A stretch of 64,000 nt of DNA, from the NCBI RefSeq assembly GCF_009928525.1, contig NZ_JAABOK010000003.1, positions 248,001 to 312,000 on the forward strand. Reading direction: 5' to 3'. The notes beneath the pieces were generated by a model that did no database searches, was not told the origin of the DNA, and was given only the letters and a program-made list of their open reading frames with translations. Below are positions 9,621-18,321 of this stretch, in pieces. The translations under genes were made by a program, and so were the position numbers. Source of the stretch: Chitinophaga solisilvae (lineage in GTDB: Bacteria; Bacteroidota; Bacteroidia; Chitinophagales; Chitinophagaceae). Every line of letters begins with the position of its first letter. Positions within the stretch are counted from its first letter, which is position 1.

Positions 9621-11036
9621 TTACAGTGCAGCGGCTTTGCGTACTTCCTCAAAGGTGTAGCTTCTGGTAATTACGCCGTTCTCGAATACGGTATGCATCA
9701 CATCTTCCAGCTCCGGTGATTCGTGTAGCGGTAATGTTTTGAAGGAGCCGTTATCTTTCACGAGTTTGAGTCTGCCGGCTTTTGATTTTTTGAAAGAAGT
9801 GCGGAGGTTACCGCTGGCATCCATTTCTACAGGCATTTTCTGCACGTTGATACCTTTGCCGTTTACTTCCGCGTAGGCGCATTTGAGTGCAAATTCCTGG
9901 GTGTCGCGGTTAACACGCTGAAGGAGTGCGCCGCCCATGCCCAGTACCAGGTTTTCGGCGCTGATGCCTGCATTTTTCAGGGCTTCAAATATACCGGGGA
10001 TGGAGGAGTAGCTGATGCCATCGCCCTGGATGACGCGCACCTGTGGCGGGAGTACCTTGTAGCCTTTTTCGTTGGTGGTGAATCCGAATTTTTTCATCAG
10101 GATGTCGAAGATGGCGAGGAGTGTTTTAACGGGATCGCCGCTGTCGGGGCGGATAACGAGCGTACCGTCCCTGCTGAGGATCTGTTCTTTCAGTTCGGTG
10201 CCCCAGTATTCTTCGCAGGCGCGGAAGATATTATAGGAATCTGATACGCAGGCGATGGTACCGGTAGGGAAATTGTTGAGTACGTGTCTGAAGATATCCA
10301 GTTCGCCGGCTTCGCCGAGCAGGGTACAGATGGAGTGTTCGGTGGCGGGGATAGAGAGGCCCGGTGCAGTGGCGGCGTTATAATATTTTTTTGCTACTAC
10401 AGAGCCGGGGATGGTGTCGCTGCCGGCGAAGCTGACCAGGTGGGCGCTTCCTCCTATGCCGGCGCTTTCCACACTGCTGGCGCCTCTGAACCCGAAGTCA
10501 TTCAGTACAAAGTCGATACCGGCGTAAGCTGCAGCGCTGGCAGTATCATCATAATATTGTTTTACTACTTTTTTGATCTCCCTGGAAACAGAGGCTACGG
10601 TACAGGAGTACCAGACCTGCATGAGCAGGGTTTCCAGGAAGTTGGTCAGCCAGAAACATTCGGGGTCGGTATTCTCGATGGTCATCATGGCGTTTCGTAC
10701 GGGTACTACTGTGCCTTCGGCTACCGCTTTGATGCGTACGGGGAGCCTGCCGCCGTGTTTGCTGATGATATATTCGAAGCGGCTGCGGTCAAATACATCG
10801 GTGCGGCCAAATACTTCCAGCAGGGTGCTTTCGGCTTCATCAAGTTTTTCTTTGGTGATGACTTCGCCTTCGAGGTATGCTTTCAGAAAGTATTGCAATC
10901 CGTAGAACACTGTTTCATCGAACTTTCCACCACGGCTTTCCAGGTAGGAATAAATGAGCTGGGTGCCGGGAACATATAATTTGTGGTGAGAGTATTTGTA
11001 GGCATCAGCGAGGAGGATGAGATTTTCCGTTGTCAT
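9621..11036 (-). CDS. nadV: Nicotinamide phosphoribosyltransferase (NAMPT)
   Basis: A 471-residue member of the NAMPT branch of type II phosphoribosyltransferases, close in length to the human enzyme. Visible family signatures are the early LLADAYKYSHHKLYVPGT, FLETLLMQVWYSC, PATEHSICTLLGE around the catalytic histidine and VIRPDSGDP in the phosphoribosyl site. It makes NMN from nicotinamide and PRPP, the first step of one-step nicotinamide salvage. It begins 12 bases after the stop of the NadM-Nudix gene, so the two are co-transcribed and together convert nicotinamide to NAD without deamidation. Confidence 0.95.
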   Translation of the reverse strand: MTTENLILLADAYKYSHHKLYVPGTQLIYSYLESRGGKFDETVFYGLQYFLKAYLEGEVITKEKLDEAESTLLEVFGRTDVFDRSRFEYIISKHGGRLPVRIKAVAEGTVVPVRNAMMTIENTDPECFWLTNFLETLLMQVWYSCTVASVSREIKKVVKQYYDDTASAAAYAGIDFVLNDFGFRGASSVESAGIGGSAHLVSFAGSDTIPGSVVAKKYYNAATAPGLSIPATEHSICTLLGEAGELDIFRHVLNNFPTGTIACVSDSYNIFRACEEYWGTELKEQILSRDGTLVIRPDSGDPVKTLLAIFDILMKKFGFTTNEKGYKVLPPQVRVIQGDGISYSSIPGIFEALKNAGISAENLVLGMGGALLQRVNRDTQEFALKCAYAEVNGKGINVQKMPVEMDASGNLRTSFKKSKAGRLKLVKDNGSFKTLPLHESPELEDVMHTVFENGVITRSYTFEEVRKAAAL

Positions 11037-11048
11037 GACAGTTCTTTT

Positions 11049-11966
11049 TTAATCTTGATGAGCATATTTTTCAACCAGTTTATTCAGCAGGGGGATGTGT
11101 GTGTCTGCTATTTCGCCGGTGGCGATCATTGTTGGTATATCCGTTACTGTTACCCAGCGTACTTCAGCGAGATCGTCGCCGGCGGCGGGTTCTCCGTAGA
11201 GGAGGTCTGTGCTGAAGAGGGTGGTAATGATTTTGTTGGCTTCGGAGCGGTAGCGCCAGTCGTCTACACGGTAGGACATAACATATTCCATTTTGCCTGT
11301 TTCCATGTGGCCGCATTCTTCCTGTAATTCTCTGAGGGCGGCGTTTTCGAAGTTATCGTCTGTAGGGTCGGAGAATCCGCCGGGCAGTCTCCAGTTATTT
11401 TCGTTGGGTTTGCGGCCCAGGAGGAGCTGTTGTTTATTATTTCTGAACAGGGCGATATCTACCGTTGCGTATACAGAAGGAAAGAGGTTATAGGTATTGT
11501 AGATGATGCCGGCGCGGAATTCTTCCGTATCAAAAACCTTGTCTGCTATGGCTTCTCGCATAGCGGTGGCGTTGTAGTCCTGTACGGGAGGCAGCGCTTC
11601 GATGGGGTATTTGCCGGAGTAGGTATCCATGAAACTGTCGCGGCTGCCGTAGAGTACAAATGTTTCGTGGGGGAAGTTGGTGGTGAGCAGTTCATCCAGT
11701 TTGCTTGACCATACCGCATCGTATTTCTGATCGCTGAGGGGCAGCACAATAATTTCCGGAAAGGATTGCTTGATCATGCGTTCGCGGGTGTAGAAATCGA
11801 GCGGATTTTTCCTGCTGCCTTTTACGGGGCTGACGCCCAGAATGATGAGCACTCTGTTGTGTTTTGCCTTCACCTGCCGGATCAGCTGCAGATGTCCTTC
11901 ATGAAGGGAGGGCGTCTGGAACCTGGCTATAATAACTCCTGTGGGCTTTGTGTTTTGCATATCCAC
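11049..11966 (-). CDS. Bifunctional NMN adenylyltransferase / Nudix hydrolase (NadM-Nudix)
   Basis: A 305-residue fusion. Residues about 8-175 are a NadM-type NMN adenylyltransferase with GVIIARFQTPSLHEGH (the HxGH site at residues 22-25) and GSRKNPLDFYTRERMI for phosphate binding. Residues about 180-305 are a Nudix domain with LPGGFSDPTDDN...AALRELQEECG; the core RELxEExG is intact, but the spacing before it is one residue longer than the textbook box and the first glutamate is aspartate. The first domain makes NAD from NMN; the second in known homologues hydrolyses ADP-ribose. An alternative ATG at 11960 would shorten it by two residues. It is first gene of the nadM-nadV operon and sits under an NrtR-like operator. 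Confidence 0.93.
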   Translation of the reverse strand: MDMQNTKPTGVIIARFQTPSLHEGHLQLIRQVKAKHNRVLIILGVSPVKGSRKNPLDFYTRERMIKQSFPEIIVLPLSDQKYDAVWSSKLDELLTTNFPHETFVLYGSRDSFMDTYSGKYPIEALPPVQDYNATAMREAIADKVFDTEEFRAGIIYNTYNLFPSVYATVDIALFRNNKQQLLLGRKPNENNWRLPGGFSDPTDDNFENAALRELQEECGHMETGKMEYVMSYRVDDWRYRSEANKIITTLFSTDLLYGEPAAGDDLAEVRWVTVTDIPTMIATGEIADTHIPLLNKLVEKYAHQD

Positions 11967-11971
11967 ATTAT

Positions 11972-12020
11972 TTTGTGTAATTGTTACACAAATATAGAAT
12001 GCGAATTTGAAAGCGCAAAA
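11972..12020 (-). promoter_or_regulatory. nadM-nadV promoter with overlapping palindromic operator (likely NrtR site)
   Basis: On the minus strand there is a TTTTG (-33; complement of 12016-12020), exactly 19 bases, then TATATTTG (-7; complement of 11989-11996). This is the Bacteroidota primary promoter consensus. A perfect inverted repeat TTTGTGTAA-TTG-TTACACAAA (11972-11992) overlaps the -7 box and covers the expected start site. A further half-site TTTGTGTAA is at 12025-12033. The position suits repression by NrtR, encoded just upstream; binding is inferred. Confidence 0.8.
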
Positions 12021-12059
12021 TTTATTTGTGTAAATAATACATGAATTACGAATAGCAGA

Positions 12060-12181
12060 GTTATTTTATTATTTTATTATTTGAGATTTTGACACCAATA
12101 CTGGGCTGCTCTTGTACCTACAGGCACAGACGCAAACCGGTATTGGTGTCAAAATCTCAAATAATAAAATAATAAAATAAC
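12060..12181. repeat. Long inverted repeat IR1 (41-bp perfect stem)
   Basis: Arms 12060-12100 and 12141-12181 are exact reverse complements over 41 bases, with a 40-base loop. The outer part is built of short repeats (TTATTTTATTATTTTATTATTTGAG) and contains the family word AAATCTCAAATA in the right arm. The right arm ends one base before the nrtR stop codon, and the related word AAATCTCAAA continues into the last nrtR codons. It separates nrtR from the nadM promoter and probably ends nrtR transcription. Confidence 0.9.
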
Positions 12182-12868
12182 TCAAATCTCAAACGCCATC
12201 CCTTCTTTCTTCAGCTTAAAATACCGGGCTTCATCGAAGCTGAACAGTTTAGCCGGGCGTCCCTGGGAAACCTGTTTTTGCTTTTCATTATGGGCGATGA
12301 GGATGCCGAGGTGATTTATTTTTTTCTGGAAGTTGCGGCGGTCAATGGGGCGGTCAAGTAAGGTTTCGTATAATTTTTCGAGATCGGCGATGGGGAATTT
12401 TTTATCGAGCAGTTCAAAGCCGATAGGTTCGTAGCGGATTTTATTGCGGAGGCGCTGTACGGCAACATCGATGATAGTAGCGTGGTCAAAGGCGAGATCC
12501 GGCAGGTCCTTGATGTTGAACCATTTGGCGTCTTCAGCGTCAGAACTGGCTGCCAGCTTAAAATTGGTAGGATTTACCAGTCCGAAGTAGGCGATAGACA
12601 CAACTCTGCCTCTGGGATCGCGGCCGGGGAGTCCGAACGTATACAGTTGTTCCAGGTAATTGATATTAACGCCGGCTTCGGTGAGCAGTTCACGGGTAAC
12701 GGCGGTTTCCAGTGATTCTTCGTCCAGTACGAAGCCGCCGGGCAGCGCCCAGCTGTGGAGATACGGTTCTATGGTGCGCTTGATCAGCAGCACCACGATA
12801 CCTTCTTTGGGAATATATCCGAATACCACCGCATCTACGGTTAGCCGGATGTTCTGTTTTACTGGCAA
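12182..12868 (-). CDS. nrtR: NrtR-type Nudix-related transcriptional regulator
   Basis: A 228-residue protein: an N-terminal Nudix-like domain (residues about 8-140; ALPGGFVLDEESLETAVTRE) fused to a C-terminal winged helix that ends in QGRPAKLFSFDEARYFKLKK. In the Nudix box the catalytic pair is degraded (RELLTEAG in place of RExxEExG), as expected for NrtR, which senses ADP-ribose or an NAD-related nucleotide instead of hydrolysing it. Its position beside nadM-Nudix and nadV, and a palindrome over their promoter, support a role as repressor of NAD salvage. The gene begins 12 bases after a lipoprotein gene and may be co-transcribed with it. Confidence 0.9.
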   Translation of the reverse strand: MPVKQNIRLTVDAVVFGYIPKEGIVVLLIKRTIEPYLHSWALPGGFVLDEESLETAVTRELLTEAGVNINYLEQLYTFGLPGRDPRGRVVSIAYFGLVNPTNFKLAASSDAEDAKWFNIKDLPDLAFDHATIIDVAVQRLRNKIRYEPIGFELLDKKFPIADLEKLYETLLDRPIDRRNFQKKINHLGILIAHNEKQKQVSQGRPAKLFSFDEARYFKLKKEGMAFEI

Positions 12869-12880
12869 ACTGATTACAGA

Positions 12881-13291
12881 TTATTTTGCTTGAATATAAT
12901 GTTCTATCTGGCCGGTGCCTTTATGTAAATTTACGAATAAAGGATTTTTTACCGGATCGAAAACGATGATGGTGTGTTGTTCCCATACGTTGGTGGGAAC
13001 GGGCAGCTCAATAATCACTTCCTGTCCGTTGGCGCGGTGAAACAACAGGCTGTCTTTCCCGGCAATATGCGCCTTGAACCCCTGTTGTTCCAGGTAGCCG
13101 GTAATCTGGCTGCGGAGCGCCAGTACAGAATCTGTCAGCGGACCCGGCGCGGGTTTGGATTCCCGGTATACATAGCATTTCTCTGTAATCACGTCGTACG
13201 CTTCCTTATTTACCTGGTGCCCGTCATTACGGGTAGGGTTACACGCAAATAATGCGCAGGCGGCGAGGATGCATGATAATATACTTTTCAT
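12881..13291 (-). CDS. Small lipoprotein of unknown function
   Basis: A 136-residue protein with a lipoprotein signal peptide; the lipobox is LFAC at residues 14-17 (MKSILSCILAACALFAC). The mature part is a small alpha/beta domain with no motif recognised. It lies 12 bases both after the SnoaL-like gene and before nrtR, so the three minus-strand genes are likely one transcript. No link to NAD metabolism can be drawn from the sequence. Confidence 0.7.
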   Translation of the reverse strand: MKSILSCILAACALFACNPTRNDGHQVNKEAYDVITEKCYVYRESKPAPGPLTDSVLALRSQITGYLEQQGFKAHIAGKDSLLFHRANGQEVIIELPVPTNVWEQHTIIVFDPVKNPLFVNLHKGTGQIEHYIQAK

Positions 13292-13303
13292 GAGCTGAGT
13301 ACT

Positions 13304-13699
13304 TTAATGTTCGTAGCAATCATAATTGCGTTGCCGGTAAATTTTACCGTCCCGGAATTCGATCACGGTGCAAATAAACGCATTCATTATTTGTCCGCGG
13401 CGGAATTTTCCCGCGTCAACACCTATTTCCCCGGTCCATTTTGCTTCTACCACCAGTGTGTTCCCGTTTTGAATGGCTTTTACCACGGTGAAGTGTTGCG
13501 CCTTCAGAATCTGTTTGTTGGTGGCCATACTTTCCAGCATGATTTCAAAATTCCGTTGTTTGATTTCAGCAGATAGCTGGTTAGGATATTCTGTCTGAAT
13601 AATATTCGGATGAAAGATGGCGGCAAATGCTACCGGATCTGCGGAAAAATTTTCCAGCAGCTGAAAATAGCGGTAAACCAGCGCCAGCTTCTCGTCCAT
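13304..13699 (-). CDS. SnoaL-like / NTF2-fold protein
   Basis: A 131-residue protein with the cone-shaped NTF2/SnoaL pattern: N-terminal helices (ALVYRYFQLLENFSADPVAF), the loop IFHPNIIQTEYPN, then alternating strands ending in VIEFRDGKIYRQRNYDCY. Such proteins are polyketide-cyclase or isomerase-like, or simple ligand-binding domains. No catalytic residue can be assigned. It is the first gene of a probable three-gene unit that ends with nrtR. Confidence 0.75.
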   Translation of the reverse strand: MDEKLALVYRYFQLLENFSADPVAFAAIFHPNIIQTEYPNQLSAEIKQRNFEIMLESMATNKQILKAQHFTVVKAIQNGNTLVVEAKWTGEIGVDAGKFRRGQIMNAFICTVIEFRDGKIYRQRNYDCYEH

Positions 13700-13750
13700 T
13701 TACAGGGATAGGTGTTTATAACGAATGATGAATGCATTGCAAATTGCAAT

Positions 13751-13773
13751 CTGCGAATTTATACAATTCGCAG
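13751..13773 (-). terminator. Hairpin after the M28 peptidase gene
   Basis: Perfect 9-bp inverted repeat CTGCGAATT / AATTCGCAG with a 5-base loop, beside a second short palindrome TTGCAAATTGCAA (13736-13748). It lies between the peptidase stop and the SnoaL-like start on the minus strand. It lacks a U-run, so it could instead be a regulator site. Confidence 0.4.
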
Positions 13774-13807
13774 TAATCCTGTCTCAAACGGACCCGGCGG
13801 AGCTGGA

Positions 13808-15106
13808 TTATTTGCTGTTGAAGGCCAGTTTTTCCATGTTGTCAGTTTTGCCGATGATGTCATATACCAGTTTTACAACGGTTAGTGCACCGTCGTAATT
13901 GATTTTATCTGCGCTGTCATCGGATGCAGGCGTATCATGATGGCTGCCGGTACAGAGGTAAAGCACCGGGATATTTTTTTTGTAGAAGGAAGCATGGTCG
14001 GAAGTGCCGGTATTACCGGGTTCATAGACGAGTTTGGTTTCTCTGGCGGCGATGCTGCCGATGATGCCGGGCCATCCGGGGGAGGTATCTACACCACCTA
14101 TCTGCAGGCCCTTTGCAGGGTCCAGGCGGCCAATCATGTCCAGGTTAATCATATAATTTACCTGTGCCAGATCTACCGGGCTGTGGGCTGTAAAGTACCG
14201 GGAGCCGGACAGGCCCTGTTCCTTTCCGGAAAAGGCGACGATCAGGAAGTTATGATTTTTGACAGAAGAAGATTTCAGCAGGCGGGTAATTTCCAGCAGG
14301 GCGGCGATGCCGCTGGCATTGTCATCCGCCCCGCGGAAGCCTGTACCGGCATGGTCGTAGTGCGCGCCTATAATAACGGTTTTGGCGGCTTTATTGTCAA
14401 TGAAGCCGATGACGTTAGTGCCGGTATGTTTTACTTTTTTAAAGGCCAGCTGCATCTCTATCAGAAAGGTGGTGGCATCTTCGCTGCTCAGCTTCCTGCT
14501 GATGTCTGTATTTACCCACACGGCAGGAATAGCGGTGGCAGGGAGGCGTGTGGCGCTCCATTGTTCTGCGTCTGCTGCTGTTTCCTTCCCGTTATAGAAG
14601 ATCACGCCGGTAGCGCCTGATTTGGCGGCTATCTGCGTTTGCTGGTAATATTGTTCAAGGCTTGTTTTTTTATTGTCGGCCTCCAGTTCGTTGATATTAA
14701 TCAGCCAGATGTTATCCGGTTCATTGGCGTCGGGGAGTACTTCGCCTTTGGCGGATTTATCAGGGCTGAAAGGCAGTGGAATAAACTGTTTGCCTGCGGT
14801 GAGCAGTTCATGATTTATTTTCATGCTGCAGTTGGCTGCCGCTTCCCTGCCCTCTTTGATGGTGAATGTCTGCATGAAGCCACTGTCGCCCCTGGGGGCT
14901 ACATTCAGCTGCTGCAGCTGGGAAGAAATATAGGCAGCAGCCAGTTGTTCGCCGGGAGCGCCGGATTTACGACCTTCCAGCTTATCGCTGCTCAGATAGT
15001 TGATGTGCAGTTGCAGGTTTGACAGGGTTTTACGATCACTTTTTTTCTGTGCACTTACGAACATGGTAATACTTACCAATGGTAACAGCCAGGTTATTGT
15101 TTTCAC
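13808..15106 (-). CDS. Secreted M28 family zinc aminopeptidase
   Basis: A 432-residue protein with a Sec signal (MKTITWLLPLVSITMFVSAQ). A PA insert domain (residues about 130-220, with VIFYNGKE) precedes the M28 catalytic domain. Zinc ligands and catalytic residues are visible: GAHYDHAG, RGADDNASG, AFSGKEQGLSGS, INLDMIGRL and the late LCTGSHHDTPASDD. It should remove N-terminal residues from peptides in the periplasm or outside the cell. On the minus strand TAATTTTG (complement of 15130-15137) lies 23 bases before the ATG and matches the -7 consensus; the -33 box is poor. Confidence 0.92.
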   Translation of the reverse strand: MKTITWLLPLVSITMFVSAQKKSDRKTLSNLQLHINYLSSDKLEGRKSGAPGEQLAAAYISSQLQQLNVAPRGDSGFMQTFTIKEGREAAANCSMKINHELLTAGKQFIPLPFSPDKSAKGEVLPDANEPDNIWLININELEADNKKTSLEQYYQQTQIAAKSGATGVIFYNGKETAADAEQWSATRLPATAIPAVWVNTDISRKLSSEDATTFLIEMQLAFKKVKHTGTNVIGFIDNKAAKTVIIGAHYDHAGTGFRGADDNASGIAALLEITRLLKSSSVKNHNFLIVAFSGKEQGLSGSRYFTAHSPVDLAQVNYMINLDMIGRLDPAKGLQIGGVDTSPGWPGIIGSIAARETKLVYEPGNTGTSDHASFYKKNIPVLYLCTGSHHDTPASDDSADKINYDGALTVVKLVYDIIGKTDNMEKLAFNSK

Positions 15107-15277
15107 GCAATCTTTTTTTGGGTCTGTGGCAAAATTACGAATTACCGCCGGTCATGCACGATTTTAGCGGCAGAACTTTTCGGGAAAATATTGTATTTCA
15201 GGTAATTATAATATGTTTGCTTCGTCTGGGAATAGTCATAGCGTCCGGGAATTCATTTTTAGTAATGCTCAAATCCC

Positions 15278-15285
15278 TATTTTTG
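15278..15285 (+). promoter_or_regulatory. Probable -7 box of gcvT
   Basis: TATTTTTG fits the Bacteroidota -7 consensus TAnnTTTG and ends 20 bases before the gcvT ATG; only a T-run near 15256-15260 stands in for the -33 box. The leader would be short. Confidence 0.45.
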
Positions 15286-15305
15286 CCCCGTTTTAAAAAC
15301 AAAGT

Positions 15306-16394
15306 ATGAAAAACACACCTTTTACAGCAAAGCACATAGCACTGGGCGCAAAGATGGCTCCATTTGCAGGTTACAACATGCCAATATCCTACACCGGAAT
15401 TAACGATGAGCACCAGGCGGTGCGTACCAACGCCGGTGTGTTTGATGTAAGTCACATGGGTGAGTTTATATTGAAAGGTGAAAATGCACTGGATCTCATT
15501 CAGCGTGTTACCACCAACGATGCCTCCAAACTGACGGCCGGCAAGGCGCAGTACAGCTCCCTGCCCAACAACGAAGGCGGTCTGGTAGATGACCTGCTCG
15601 TATACTGCATTGAAGAAAACAAGGTTTATATGCTGGTAGTAAACGCCAGCAATATCGAAAAGGACTGGAACTGGATCAGCCAGTTCAATACACAGCAGGT
15701 GGAAATGCACAACATTTCCGATAAAACCTGTCTGCTGGCCATCCAGGGACCTAACGCCACCAGCATTTTACAGCCGCTCACCGATGTGGACATTGTAAAC
15801 CTGAAATACTACACCTTCGCGAAAGGCGTATTTGCAGGTGTACCGAATGTAATCATCAGCGCTACCGGCTATACCGGCTCCGGTGGTATCGAAATTTATT
15901 TTGAAGATACCGACGGCGCTGCTGATAAAATCTGGGATGCTATTTTCGCTGCAGGCGGACCAAAAGGCCTGAAGCCAATTGGCCTGGGCGCGCGCGATAC
16001 CCTCCGCCTGGAAATGGGTTTCTGCCTGTATGGTAATGATATTGATGACCGTACCTCCCCTATGGAAGCTGGTCTGGGCTGGATCACCAAATTCACCAAA
16101 GACTTCCCTTCCCGCGCTATCTTCGAAAAACAGAAAGCAGAAGGTGCACAGCAGAAACTGGTAGGATTTGAAATGCTGGATAAAGGTATCGCCCGCCACG
16201 ACTACGAAATCAAAGACGCACAGGGCAATGTCATCGGCCGCGTAACTTCAGGTACCCAATCCCCTTCTCTTGGAAAGGCTATTGGCCTGGGCTATGTGAA
16301 AACGCCGTTTGCAGCGCTGGATTCAGAGATATTCATTGCCGTAAGAGACAAGGCGCTGAAGGCTAAAGTGGTGAAAGTGCCTTTCCTGGGCTAG
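15306..16394 (+). CDS. gcvT: Glycine cleavage system T protein (aminomethyltransferase)
   Basis: A 362-residue protein of normal GcvT length. Family signatures include [15 protein letters not shown] near the start, FDVSHMGEF, the folate-binding [33 protein letters not shown] and the C-terminal barrel [16 protein letters not shown]. It transfers the methylene group from aminomethylated H-protein to tetrahydrofolate, giving 5,10-methylene-THF and ammonia. No gcvH or gcvP lies next to it, which is common in Bacteroidota where the genes are scattered. A short GGCTA/TAGCC stem overlaps the stop region. Confidence 0.96.
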   Translation: MKNTPFTAKHIALGAKMAPFAGYNMPISYTGINDEHQAVRTNAGVFDVSHMGEFILKGENALDLIQRVTTNDASKLTAGKAQYSSLPNNEGGLVDDLLVYCIEENKVYMLVVNASNIEKDWNWISQFNTQQVEMHNISDKTCLLAIQGPNATSILQPLTDVDIVNLKYYTFAKGVFAGVPNVIISATGYTGSGGIEIYFEDTDGAADKIWDAIFAAGGPKGLKPIGLGARDTLRLEMGFCLYGNDIDDRTSPMEAGLGWITKFTKDFPSRAIFEKQKAEGAQQKLVGFEMLDKGIARHDYEIKDAQGNVIGRVTSGTQSPSLGKAIGLGYVKTPFAALDSEIFIAVRDKALKAKVVKVPFLG

Positions 16395-16553
16395 GAATAG
16401 CCGGTGAAAGTTGTTAATTTCGTTAGCCGGGCTTCCCGCTGTATTGCAAAACAGGTAAAGCCGCAACGCTGCTGATGCGCTGCCGCCTTCTCTCCTTTGT
16501 ATTTCACGGGAAGCCTGCGTATAACAGGAGTTATTATAATCATTACCATATCT

Positions 16554-17027
16554 ATGCCTACTATTCATTTGACCACCGTTATCCATGCCCCGCTGGCAAG
16601 GGTGTATGACCTCAGCAGGAGCATTACACTGCATAAACGCAGCATGACTCATTTGCAGGAAGAAGCTGTCAAAGGCCGCACCAACGGCCTCATATTATAC
16701 AATGAAACTGTCACCTGGCGGGCCAAGCACCTGGGTAAGATGAGAGAGCTGACAACTAAAATTACAGCCATGCAGGAACATGATTCCTTCACTGATGAAA
16801 TGACGGAGGGCGACTTCACCCACATGAAGCACCAGCACCATTTCCGGGAAATCGGCAACGGCACGGTAATGATAGATATCATGGATTTTGGTACGCCTTA
16901 CGGCTGGTTCGGAAGAGTATTTGAACGGATTTACCTGCAAAGATATATGACAAAGCTGCTGCAGGTCCGGAATGAAGTTATTAAGGATTACGCAGAGAGC
17001 GAGAAGTGGCGGGTAGTCCTTGATTAA
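16554..17027 (+). CDS. SRPBCC (START/Bet v 1-like) protein
   Basis: The ATG at 16554 is chosen; an upstream TTG frame would add an unrelated hydrophobic stretch. The 157-residue product has the SRPBCC pattern: first strand PTIHLTTVIHAPLARVYDLS, an antiparallel sheet with TVTWRAKHLGKMRELTTKI and DEMTEGDFTHMKHQHHF, and a long C-terminal helix. These proteins bind hydrophobic ligands or act as cyclases. The 159-base gap before it holds a 9-bp inverted repeat (GGCTTCCCG at 16430-16438, CGGGAAGCC at 16507-16515) of unknown use. comB follows 17 bases downstream, probably in the same transcript. Confidence 0.8.
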   Translation: MPTIHLTTVIHAPLARVYDLSRSITLHKRSMTHLQEEAVKGRTNGLILYNETVTWRAKHLGKMRELTTKITAMQEHDSFTDEMTEGDFTHMKHQHHFREIGNGTVMIDIMDFGTPYGWFGRVFERIYLQRYMTKLLQVRNEVIKDYAESEKWRVVLD

Positions 17028-17044
17028 TGCATAAAAGCTATTGA

Positions 17045-17767
17045 ATGACAGAAAGCAACAAACCGAGCCTGGAAGTATGTTTATCTCCGGCGCTGTTACA
17101 TTTATTTGATGTGAAAAACAGTATCGTAGTCATCATAGATGTACTGCGCGCTACCTCTACCATCTGCACAGCCCTGTACAACGGCGCTTCCAGGGTTATA
17201 CCGGTAGCTACTGTGGAAGAATGCGTAAATATCGGCCGCGCTATCGACGGCATCACCGCCGGCGAACGCGATGGCAGAGTAGCCGAAGGCCTTGTACACG
17301 GTAACTCCCCCTTCGAATATCCCAGGGAATTTATCGAAAACAAAACCCTGGTGCTCACTACCACCAACGGTACCAAACTGCTGCATATGGCTAAGGATGC
17401 CATTCAGATCGTTACCGGCTCCTTCCCTAATATTACTGCCGTGTGCAACTACCTGGTAGAACAAAAACAAAATGTTATCCTGGGCTGCGCCGCCTGGAAA
17501 GACCGTGTAAACATGGAAGATACCCTGTTTGCCGGCGCTGTGGTAAACCGCATCAAACAACACTTCGATGTTAACTGCGATTCAGCCATCGCTGCCGAAA
17601 CCCTGTATACTGCCGCCCGACCCGATATCCACACCTTCATGAAACAGGCTTCCCACTACCAGCGCCTGGCTAAATATGGTCTGGAAAAAGATATTCAATA
17701 TTGCCTGACCCCCGACGGCGCCAACATACTCCCCCTGTTCCGCGACGGCGAACTCATAGGCATTTAG
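17045..17767 (+). CDS. comB: 2-phosphosulfolactate phosphatase
   Basis: A 240-residue ComB family protein: VVIIDVLRATSTICTALYNGA, GERDGRVAEGLVHGNSPFEY, LTTTNGTKLL and the acidic metal site are all present. ComB removes phosphate from 2-phosphosulfolactate to give sulfolactate in coenzyme M synthesis of archaea; bacteria with ComB alone use it in some other sulfonate route. No comA or comC lies nearby. Its stop codon lies inside the left arm of inverted repeat IR2, which therefore acts as its transcript end. Confidence 0.9.
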   Translation: MTESNKPSLEVCLSPALLHLFDVKNSIVVIIDVLRATSTICTALYNGASRVIPVATVEECVNIGRAIDGITAGERDGRVAEGLVHGNSPFEYPREFIENKTLVLTTTNGTKLLHMAKDAIQIVTGSFPNITAVCNYLVEQKQNVILGCAAWKDRVNMEDTLFAGAVVNRIKQHFDVNCDSAIAAETLYTAARPDIHTFMKQASHYQRLAKYGLEKDIQYCLTPDGANILPLFRDGELIGI

Positions 17768-17870
17768 TTATTTGATTATTTGAGATTTTGTTGCTCATCA
17801 TGGTGTCCTTTGAAAGTACAGCAGACATCATGATGAGCAACAAAATCTCAAATAACCAAATAACTAAATG
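17761..17870. repeat. Long inverted repeat IR2 between convergent genes (42-bp stem)
   Basis: Arms 17761-17802 and 17829-17870 pair over 42 bases with a single mismatch around a 26-base loop. Both arms include the word AAATCTCAAATA or its complement. The stop codons of comB (+) and of the DoxX gene (-) both fall inside the stem, so one palindrome should terminate both transcripts. Confidence 0.9.
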
Positions 17871-18238
17871 TTTTTTCTGGTGTTGGCGATGAAGTGGACC
17901 ATTACAATAGACATGGCTATGGGGTAGGAAATCAGCCCGAAATCTGCTCCGGAGGAGATGTTATAGATGGTGGCCATTATCATGGTCAGTAGCAGGATGA
18001 GGGCGGAAGGCCTTATCAGGAAGCCGGTTACCAGTGCAAGGCCTCCCAGCAGCTCGGTGATAGCTGCCATAAATCCCCAGAAGGCGGGCCATTGCGTGAT
18101 ACCTATTGTTTTCAGGGTGCCGCCCAGGAAGGTCCAGGTGGCTATGCCGCCTTTCAGTTTTAGTATTCCCAGCACAATAAATAATATGCCGATACCTGTA
18201 CGCAGTATCAGTGAGCCTGCCTGTCTGTTCTCTTTCAT
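17864..18238 (-). CDS. DoxX family membrane protein
   Basis: The ATG at 18238 (MKENRQAGSLILRTGIG) gives a 124-residue protein with four transmembrane helices; the longer open frame upstream is not membrane-like and is rejected. Helices include GILFIVLGILKLKGG, AITELLGGLALVTGFLI and LILLLTMIMATIYNI, the DoxX/DUF417-like pattern. Function of most DoxX proteins is unknown; some act in thiosulfate oxidation or redox stress. It is downstream of, and in the same direction as, the AraC regulator with an 83-base gap. Confidence 0.85.
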   Translation of the reverse strand: MKENRQAGSLILRTGIGILFIVLGILKLKGGIATWTFLGGTLKTIGITQWPAFWGFMAAITELLGGLALVTGFLIRPSALILLLTMIMATIYNISSGADFGLISYPIAMSIVMVHFIANTRKNI

Positions 18239-18321
18239 TTTGTAGGATTTAATTGATGATGCAAAATTAAATCCGGCGCAGGGCTGTACAGATGGATAAA
18301 CAGGCGTTTGTACAGGACATT

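Noticed and set aside
12482..13252. Several antisense frames of 77-92 codons opposite nrtR and the lipoprotein gene
   Set aside because: All lie opposite supported genes and show no start signal or family pattern.
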